From Edaphochlamys debaryana (taxonomy: Eukaryota; Chlorophyta; Chlorophyceae; Chlamydomonadales): a DNA stretch of 64,000 bases. This document shows, piece after piece, positions 56,331-64,000 of this stretch. The notes beneath the pieces were generated by a model. That model was not told where the DNA came from, did not search any database, and worked only from the letters and a program-made list of their open reading frames with translations. A program made the translations under genes and the position numbers. Position 1 is the stretch's first letter. Every line of letters begins with the position of its first letter. Location of the stretch: NCBI GenBank assembly GCA_016858145.1, contig JAEHOE010000004.1, positions 62,001 through 126,000 of the forward strand, written 5' to 3'.

Positions 56331-59300
56331 TCAGATCTGCGAGCGCCAGTCCGACCGAGACCGCGCAGGCTGGGCCGAGCGGTTGGCGGCGCCGTCACCG
56401 TTACCGTTGCCGTTACCGTTGGCGCTCCGGGAGCGGCCCGCCAGGGAGCCGAAGCGCTCCAGCGCCTCGTCATCGGCGCCGCCGCGGGGGGCGGCGGCGG
56501 CGGCGGGCGCGGAAGACGAATCGTCGTCGGAGCCGCCGCCGCGGGCGGCGCGGAGGGCCTCCAGCTCGTCCCGCCAGTTGGCGGCGAGGCGGCGGCCGCT
56601 GGCACTCCGGCTGGAGCTGCGGGCCTGCTCCATGGAAGACGAAGCGGCGGCGGCGGCCGGCGGCGCCGCCGGCTTGGGCTCCGAGCGGGCCGGCGGCGGC
56701 GGCGGCGGCGTGAAGGCGGCGGGCCGCGGCGGCGGCGCCGACACGGGCTTGGGCGCTGCGGGTGCAGCGGCGGCGGGGGATGACGTCACGGAATCGGCCA
56801 GCTTGGTGGCGGCGGCGGCGGCGGACTTGGCGGCGTCGGAAAAGCCCGACAGCGACGGCATAGCGGGCATTGACGGCATCGAAGGCATGGAGGGCATGCT
56901 GATGCTGGGCATGGTGAATCCGGTGCCGGCGGCGCCGCCAGCCGGCGACGTCGGCCTGGCGGGCGCCGCCGCCGCGGCGGCGGCGGGCCGCTGTGGCAGC
57001 GGCGGCGGCGGCATGCCGGTGCCCGCCGACGCGCGCGGGAAGGGCGACCCAGATCGCGACGCGGGCACCGACGCCGCGGCGGGCCTGGGCGGCGGCGACG
57101 CCGAGCGCTGCGGCGACGAGCCCCGGGTGGGCGACGCCGCGCGGCGCGGCGACGGCGCGACGGCGCCAATGCCCGCCTTGACGTTGGAGAACAGCTGCCC
57201 GACCGTCTTACCCACGTCCTCCTTGGGCGGCTTGGGCGCCGGCGGCGGCGGCGGCGCCGGCGCCAGCAGCGGCTGCGCCGGGGAGCGGATGCGGCCCTCC
57301 CGCACGTCCGTCACGTAGGCCGCAACCGCCGGGTCGTCCTTGAGGAGGGCGTTCACGTCCGTCTGGGCGCGGCCGCAGATGGCGTCCAGCGGCAGGATGC
57401 TGCGGGCGCGAAGGACGGGCCATGGGGGGAAGGAGGAAGGGGGGTTAAGATGAAAAGGAAGTTTGGCAGGTTGCGTCTGGGGATCGGTTGTGCCAACCAC
57501 GGCGCTCCTCGCTCGCCTCCCATGCGCTGGGCCCCTTCCTGCCCCCCCTGCTCCCTTTACACACCCGAACGGCTCCTCGATGTTGACTCCGATCTCGTCT
57601 GCGCAAGGCAAGTGGGGAGAGGGTAGGACCGGTGAGATCGGATCCCTCCTGCCCCTGCCCTTCCTCTCATCCTTCCGCCCACTCGCGGTGTCCCGGAGCC
57701 CCCCTCCTTTCGTGCCCCCATCCTAACGCCCAGGATCCTGCTTGGCCCTCTCGGTAACTGATCCCCCTCACCGATGCCCAGCAGCAGGAAGCCGATGAGG
57801 GCGATGACGGGCAGCATGGACCAGTGGTAGCGCTCCCACAGGCCCAGCGGCAGCAGGCCCATCCAGATGGTCAGGAAGCGGGCCGTGTGCCTGCAGGGCG
57901 GGGGAGGGGGCGGGGTGGGAGAGGGTGTGCGTCAGGGTTAGCAGGTGCCGATAAAAGAAGACGTGGCAGGGGGGCATGGAAGCTCATCAGCTTGGGAGAC
58001 AACTCGTCACCTCTCCTCCACACGGGCCCTGCACCCAGGATCACCGGCGGTTGCTGGGGGCCAGCCTGAGCTTCCTCCTCCGCCGATCCCTCCCCGCCCC
58101 TTGCATCCCGTCCAAGCCGCTCCTCCCCCCTCACCGCGTGTACGACACGGGGATGGGCGTGCGCAGCAGGCGCTCGCATCCGCCCAGGGCGTCGTAGAAG
58201 AAGGTGACGTTCTCCTGAGGGGGGTCGGGGTGGGAAGGGGTACGGGTGGGGGGAGGGGATGAGGGAAAGCAGGCTGGAGAGGAAGGACCATCCACGCAGA
58301 TGGAAGAAAAGGGCCAGTCCTGACGAGCCTCGGCTCCCCATCCCCAACCCCCCTTCTTGCCCCTGCCCCCCAAGCCTCTTGCCTCTACCCACCCCATCCC
58401 TCTCCCCCCTCTTGCCTGCATCTGCAGCGCCTGGAACTGAGAGATGGGCAGCTGCCGAGTCAGCTCCGAGAGCATGGAGATGGCGAAGATGGGCCTGGGG
58501 GCCGGCAAGAGAGGCGGCGCTGTCAAGTAACCAGCCGGGCCAACCTCCCCTCTCCTCCTTTCATCCCCGCTATCGAGGCCGGCATACCTCGGCTCGCCAA
58601 GGCCACAACAAGTCGGAACCCGCTCGCAGCCTCCCTTTGAGAACCAAGGGTTTGCGGACGCTCGCCCCGGCCGCCCTCACGCCGTGTCGTGTCCAGCTTC
58701 CGCCAACCGTTAACGGGACCGGCCAGGTCCTCTCTCGCCTCCCCATGACCCTGACGTGCTCCACACCCTGTCCCTGGCGCTGGTTTCCCCTTCGCTCCCC
58801 TCTGCGCCTATCCCTGAGGCCTCCCTTGGCCTTCCTCTCCATCGCCCTTGCAGTACCCCCTTGCCTCCCCCCCTCTTGCCTACCTGTGCTGCGCCGCCAG
58901 GATCATGTCGATCTCCTGCTGGCTCCACCGCGGCTGCGCCTTCATCAGCTCCGTGCGGAGGTCGGCGTCCTCCTGCGAAGGGGGGGAGGAGGGCAGCAGG
59001 TGTTGGCCGAGGGACGAGGACTCATCCGCCCTATCCGCCCTCCAGCCCGCTAACCCCGATCGCGACGCCTCGATCCCTCATCACATGCACCCGCATCCCG
59101 TCCCCTCTTCCACCCTCACCCCGTACTCACTGTCCCCGCCACCCATACCCCATGGCTCCACTCCCGCCTGCAGGTGCGCCTGCAGGCTCTCCAGCCCTGC
59201 CCCCCCACGCCCTCACCCCCCCCACACCCTTTGTCACCCTCCTCCCCACACCTGCAGGTGCGCCTGCAGTGCGCGGGTGAAGCCCACGGTCCACTTGGCC

Positions 59301-61593
59301 ACCGCCTCCCGCCCCGCAGCGTCCTCGGGGGGCACGAACGTCACAGCCTGCAAGGGTGGGACAGTACCGGTCAGTCTGAGCGGCAGCCCGCCTTGCGCCT
59401 TGGCCGATCCGTGGTGGGTACCGGCCTGTCAGAGCGGCAGCCAGCTTGGGCTTCCCCCCATGCCTTGGAAGACCCCACCGGTGCCATAACAGTAGCTTGT
59501 CGACACCCTGTCTCGGCCCATCCGTCCCTTTCCACAGGGCTCCCCCCGCCAGCCCGTCCCCCCAGGGCCCAAGCACATACCCACAGCCCAAGCCCTTCCA
59601 CCCAAGCCCCACCCCCCAAGCTCCCGTGCTCCGCCCCGCCCACCGCACGCACAGCACAGCACGCACCTGGTTGGCGATGTTCCGCGCCCTGTTCAGGATG
59701 CCTCCCCAGATCTTACGCGCCTCATCGAAGCTGGACAAAGGGGTGAGGGGTTTGGAACAGGGCAGCGGGGTCAGGCCAGAGCACCAACGTGCGGGACGCG
59801 ACATCGCAAAGCGTGGAGGGCAGTGGCGCGCCCTCCACTGTCAGCACAGCCGCTTGGGGCCCTGCTAGTCGCTTCCAGTTGCAACGGCAGTCCCAGCACC
59901 GTGCAGCCCCAGTCGTGCCGGTGCCCGTCTGACCCGCAGCCCCGCACCCCCCAGCCGGCTCGCTCTTCCCCCCATCCCGCTCAAGCGCCGCCTGCCCCGC
60001 TTGTCGTTGGTCCCCCTCCCCACCCCAGCTCCGCCAGCGCACACGAGCGTCACACGAGCGTTGGGGGTACCGGGAGGTACGGCTGCGCCCGCACAGAGCG
60101 TCGCTGAGATGACTCCAACCCTTCAGCTCGGCCCACACTCGCCGCTGCTCCCCAGGGCCGTAAGGAGGCGGAGGCGCCTGCTCCAGCTGCTGCCACTCCC
60201 AACCCCGAGGGACCAGCCACTGCCCCCGTAAGACGCTCCGCTGAGCCACCGCCGAGCCAAGCCTGACTGGACAAGGGGATACACGGGGAGGCAGGCCGCT
60301 CCCCCTCCACCCCCCATCCATCGCCCTCCACCCCCCATCCCCAGCGAGTCAGGGCGGGGGCAGGGCTGCTCACCGGCCGTAGGAGGAGTTGGTGCGGAAG
60401 ACCAGCAGCAGGGAGAGGGCGAACGAGGTAAGACCCTGGGGCTCAGCCGACATGAGCGTGAGCCTGGGGGTGGGGGGGATGGGTGGGGGTGCGTAATGGA
60501 GGAGGTGGAGGTAAGGGGGAGGGTGATGGGGACGGGGGGGTGGGGCTGTACCGTGGTGCACCTGCGCCCAGTCTACGGCGGGACCAGTCTGATCGCTGGC
60601 CCCTGCTGCTGCCGCACGGGGCCTCTGTGCCTGCCTGTTATGAACCCCAACCCTGCGGCGTCCCAAGGTCTGTCCCCCTCAGCCGCTTTCAGCCTCGCCA
60701 TCCCGTCTCCAGCCCCTGTGCCCGGGTCTGGTGCGGTGTACGGGGCGACAACTTGGCGTCTCTATCACCGGGCCCCCTCTACCCTTTCTGACCTTGTCAG
60801 CCACCCTTCGGCGCCCCTCGTCACCCCCTGCACTGCCCCTTCTTCCCTCCCCTCCGTCTGCTGCGCACTTGGGGAAAGAGGCCGGCAGCACGCCGCTCTC
60901 CAGGCAGGTGCAGTAGAAGCCAAACAGCGCCGACCAGGCCAACACCACGCCCATGGGCTGGCTCAGCGAGCGGATGATGCGGGAGCTGCGAAGAAGGCGC
61001 GAGAAGGTTAGGCGGGGACAGGGCTGGGTAGGAGGAGGGGCATCGTTGTCGGGGCAGCCTCGCAGCAGCCCTCACCCCGGGATGGTTTTCAGGTTGTAGA
61101 CGTAGCGGTTCACGTCGCGGTGCTTCGCCCACAGGTTGAAGTCATACACCTGCGAGGGGCAAGAAGGGATGTCGGAAGGCGCTCAGCGCGGGGGGTCGCC
61201 GACATGGGCCCGGAGGTGTCGGCACATGCCCGTCAAGTCGCCCGCCAGTAGCGGCACATGTCCCCGCGCATGGAGCCTCATTTGCGACCTCTGAAGACTC
61301 TGGTGCATTTCGGACGCCGGACGGCAGCGAGCCGAGCCACTTGGGACCCGCATTGGCTGCAGCATGCGCACCAGTTTCCGCCCCCATACAACCCTGCGCA
61401 CCGTGCGACGGTATTGCCGCGTAACCGTATCCGCGGGCAGCTGCTTTGCGGGCGAAGACGGCGGGGCCTGCTGCGGAGCCGAGGTGTTGACGACCCGCAC
61501 AGCCGGGCGTCGCACAACGGCCGCAGGCCGCTGTGGCAGCCTATTCGGGCGTTGCGAGGGGGCCTTGAGGCCCATGTTCAGTTTGCACTGCAT
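56331..61593 (-). CDS. BST4: Bestrophin-like thylakoid anion channel with Rubisco-binding tail (BST4/RBMP1-like), 700 aa, 12 exons
   Basis: Exons are complement(61402..61593), (61076..61149), (60869..60985), (60374..60463), (59667..59730), (59252..59347), (58884..58972), (58416..58494), (58135..58214), (57772..57890), (57565..57598) and (56331..57399). Residues 1-64 form a basic, Ala/Pro/Ser-rich transit peptide. Residues 65-345 are a bestrophin domain: YDFNLWAKHRDVNRYVYNLK, LLLVFRTNSSYGRFDEARKI, CERLLRTPIPVSYTRHTARF, and DEIGVNIEEPFG before LPLDAIC. The last exon adds about 355 mostly disordered residues (SMPSMPSMPSMP, NGNGNGNG). It carries two matches to the Rubisco-binding motif D/N-W-R/K-x-x-L/I/V/A: NWRDEL (residues 619-624) and DWRSQI, the final six residues. 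In Chlamydomonas that combination defines RBMP1/BST4, which tethers thylakoid tubules in the pyrenoid. Exon 8 uses a GC donor (CAG/GCAAGA). Exons 8-12 are duplicated at 45253-47416. Confidence 0.88.
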
Positions 61594-62866
61594 TCTGCCT
61601 GCTTGGGCGCCGTCAGCAATGGGTTGTAGACCTTCTGCGTCGTTGAGCGAGCCCGCTGCTCGTCTTGCCCTATGTATAACCCTAGTTCACGTTTCTAGAG
61701 CTGCGGGCTTGTGGGTGCACGCACGCAAGCTGCCGCACGTTCAGCCCCTTGCGCCCCGCCCGCGCGCGATCCGCAAGCCTTCATTCCCCGAGGCTGGCCG
61801 GCACCGGCCAGTGCCCAGTGCTTTCGATACACCAAGCTTCGATACGGCGGAATAGCAATGCTCGCTGTGCTCGCGTTCAGTGCGCTGAGACCCGGCGAGC
61901 CGAGCAAGCCGAGCGGCGAGTGGCGCCACGGAGGGGAGTTTCGGGCGTTCCGCGGTTCACGGCTGCTGATCAGCATTTGCTATCATCATACATGCCTGAC
62001 CCAACCTGTCGCGGCCTTCGTCGGCCAGCACCGGCCCACGGACCACCACCATCCGCGACTGCTCATATCCCCGCAACCTGGGATTCCCCACACGCTTCAC
62101 ACCGATCAGCTTCACCGCAAGCATGCATTAGGTACAGCTGCATGCGCACAAGGAGAGGCCCCCAACAATGGCACCCTTGGCCCACTTGTCCCACTCCCCA
62201 GCATTTCCACATCAAGCCATCACCTCAGCCCTCATGGAGCCAGCCCTCATCACCTCACGCCTGAAGCCCTGTTACTTAATGTACACCGCCGCGCCCCGCA
62301 GCGCACGAGGTCCCAACCACTTGGAGTCCGCGCAGTCATCACAACCAGCACGCGCACACCTTGGCAGCCATCCGGCACAGCTGCACGCGCAGCACAAGAA
62401 GCCCCGGGACGCCCCTGGCAACGGCTCGCCCCCTTCCCAGCAGCTTTGGCCACTGGGTCCGCCGCACATGGCCGCACCTCTATGCCAGCCCGTCCCCCTG
62501 GCCCGTAATCAACGCCCTGCTGCTCAGTGTACACCACCGGGCCCATCAGCGGCACCCGGCTTTCTGTCTTCCTCCCCCCCTTAGCATCTTAATGCCTTGC
62601 AAGGCGTTGCGCAGTCGCGCTGCCTGGCCACAGTCCTCCCCACTCATGAGCAGTAGCACTAACGAGCTCTGGTTCCAGCCCCCCGTAATCAGGCTTCTGC
62701 GGGGGTGCCTTTCCCCAAATTCCACTCAAGCCTGAGCTGTGATACTTTACCTGGCTGCTCGCCTCCCATCCTGCTCACTTGTGCCCGAGCGCCCTCCGTC
62801 AAGCTCGGTGCATGCTGCTAGTTGCTGTGTGCTCTTGCTGTGCGGTCCATCATCACCAGTCAAACA
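61594..62866. other. Bestrophin promoter region and 3' UTR of the ankyrin gene
   Basis: No gene is recognised. Several open frames on the plus strand are short of any domain or repeat signal. Composition between 61950 and 62800 is less GC-extreme than in the coding regions. Confidence 0.45.
61671..61678 (-). promoter_or_regulatory. TATA-like element (TATACATA) upstream of the bestrophin gene
   Basis: TATACATA on the minus strand lies about 78 bp before the ATG at 61593, a reasonable core-promoter distance for a short 5' UTR. Confidence 0.3.
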
Positions 62867-64000
62867 TCACCCGAAGTAGTGCAGTGCCAGGGCCTGCTCC
62901 AGGCGGGACCCCGACTGCACCAGGCCCAGGGGCGTGCGGCCGTCCTGGGGGCGGGGGAGGGAGGCAGGGGGAAGAGGTGGATGGAGGCAGGGGTGCAGGG
63001 ACTGTTTGTGTGCAGAGGGGCAGATGAAGGCCGTCAGGGGCTCAGGGCAAAGGGCGGAGGGCTCCCCTGTAGGTGGTCCACCGCTTTACCCCTTTCCCCC
63101 TCCCAATGCATACCCGCGAGGGTGCGTGTGGGTCCGCCCCCGCCTTCAGCAGCGCCCTCGCCACCTCCGAGTGGACCCCGCGCAGGCCAGGTGCAGGGCC
63201 GTGTGGCCGGACTGGGGGCCGGGAAGCAGGGACGAAGCGGGTAGGAAGGGTTGGACTCCCCTGAAAGCCCCGGTAACAGCAGCGAAAGCGGCCGGCCACC
63301 CCACCCGCTCTCGGTGCCCTGACTTCCATAGTTCAGTTCTTCCAACCGCTCACCGCGGTTGCGCCTCGGGGGCTCGCCCCCGCTGCCAGCAGCGCCCGCA
63401 CCACCCCCACGTGACCGCCCGCGGCGGCTGCCGCCAGGGGCGTGCGGCCGTCGGCCCCGCCGCTGGCCGCGTTGGGGTTGGCGCCCGCTGTGAGCAGAGC
63501 CACCGCCGCCCCCAGGTGCCCCGCAGCGGCCGCCAGCACCAGCGGGGTCTGGCCGTCCTATGGGAGAGGGTTGGGAGAATGGAAGCACAGGGGGTTGGAG
63601 GGAACAAAGGGGGGATCTGGAAACGACAACCTGCGGTTGCAACCCCTTGCCCCTCCACTCCAGTCCTGCCACCCCTCCACTCCTGCCTCACCCTGTCCCT
63701 CAGGCCCGGCGCCACCCCCGCCGCCAGCAGCGCCCGCACCACCTCGGCCTGCCCCGTGCGGGCGGCGGTTTGCAGCAGCGGGCAGCCGCCGGCCCGGCTG
63801 GAGGCGGCGGGGCCCAGCGCGGCGGGGGGTGCCAGCAGAGCTCCGCTGCTTGTCGTCCGCGCTGAGAGCTGGCGGCCGTAGCGGGCGTGGGCGGATGAGC
63901 CCATCCGCTTGAAGCTCACCGCAGCGCCCTGCCAGCACAGGAGGAAGCATGGGTGGACCAATCGCATGGCCAACAGGTGGAGACGTTCCCTCGACGCTCT
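62867..64000 (-). CDS. Ankyrin repeat protein, 3' part (5' end outside window)
   Basis: Exons are complement(63692..63928), (63354..63557), (63114..63211) and (62867..62944). The gene continues beyond the right edge, since the first exon begins with an acceptor (TGGCAG). Ankyrin units are clear: PLLQTAARTGQAEVVRALLA, TPLVLAAAAGHLGAAVALL, RTPLAAAAAGGHVGVVRALL, HTALHLACA, HSEVARALLKAGADPHA, and a last exon DGRTPLGLVQSGSRLEQALA ending HYFG. Exon 63114-63211 is 98 nt. Both neighbours are phase 0, and the ankyrin frame switches between HLACA and HSEV, so exactly one base appears to be missing. This could be a sequencing error or a real frameshift. No domain other than ankyrin is visible, so function is unknown. 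Confidence 0.78.

Larger units (their letters stand above)
47446..58523. repeat. Outer duplication, copy 2 (11,078 bp, contains RPT once)
   Basis: Direct repeat of 32509-47445 minus one RPT unit. The left edge is the MRTO4 exon-5/bestrophin junction. The right edge at 58523/58524 runs on into the intact bestrophin intron 7. The junction shares at most one base between the parent sequences. Confidence 0.95.

Noticed and set aside
32509..58523. Transposon or viral insertion as the cause of the duplication
   Set aside because: No transposase, reverse transcriptase, terminal repeats or target-site duplications at the edges; both edges fall inside host genes.
1..64000. Prokaryotic systems (operons, CRISPR, toxin-antitoxin, prophage)
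   Set aside because: Genes are intron-rich and of eukaryotic families; no regularly spaced repeat array or co-directional compact gene runs.

Overview
The window looks like nuclear DNA of a ciliated, pyrenoid-bearing green alga, most likely a chlamydomonadalean. It is GC-rich. Its genes carry many short GT-AG introns with GTGAGT/GTGCGC-type donors. Proteins have long Ala/Pro/Gly-rich linkers and frequent ankyrin genes, and a few TGTAA-type 3' signals lie downstream of stops. Gene content agrees: a FOP/CEP43 basal-body protein, a BST4/RBMP1-like thylakoid bestrophin with two Rubisco-binding motifs, prefoldin 3, MRTO4, and an ABCG half-transporter. No prokaryotic operons, CRISPR arrays or recognisable transposon genes were seen.

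Layout, left to right. Positions 1-4662 (minus) hold most of a secreted or receptor-type protein with a solute-binding-protein-like ectodomain; its 3' end lies off the window. Positions 5.0-8.2 kb are gene-poor, with a duplicated fragment of the next gene's last exon and a decayed 22-residue-repeat ORF. At 8244-10447 (minus) is an F-box-like/ankyrin protein. At 10966-15893 (minus) is a 1279-residue Ala/Pro-rich protein with a transit-peptide-like start. At 16725-20694 (minus) is a 16-exon FOP/CEP43 gene. At 21740-25741 (minus) is an ABCG half-transporter, 12 exons. At 26949-28627 (minus) is a protein with a C-terminal membrane helix. At 29842-30420 (minus) is prefoldin 3, divergent from MRTO4 at 30836-33448 (plus, 8 exons).

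From 32509 to 58523 the window is a nested direct duplication. The outer copies are 32509-47445 and 47446-58523. Each runs from inside MRTO4 exon 5, through an unusual plus-strand gene, to the intron just before exon 8 of the minus-strand bestrophin gene. The unusual gene is here called RPT; it has a MIB/HERC2-like domain, four copies of an approximately 115-residue domain, then ankyrin repeats. The first outer copy contains RPT twice (R1, R2), separated by a scrambled seam near 39.25-39.41 kb; the second contains it once (R3). The duplication leaves one intact MRTO4 (left), one intact bestrophin (56331-61593), and truncated tails of both fused at 47445/47446. R2 and R3 appear identical, whereas R1 has scattered indels. 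Part or all of the duplication may therefore be an assembly artefact, and read mapping is needed before reading it as biology.

The right end (62867-64000, minus) is the 3' part of another ankyrin gene with a one-base frame error in one exon.

Exon boundaries were derived by hand from splice signals, phase and family similarity. No search was run, so family calls rest on recognition of motifs.
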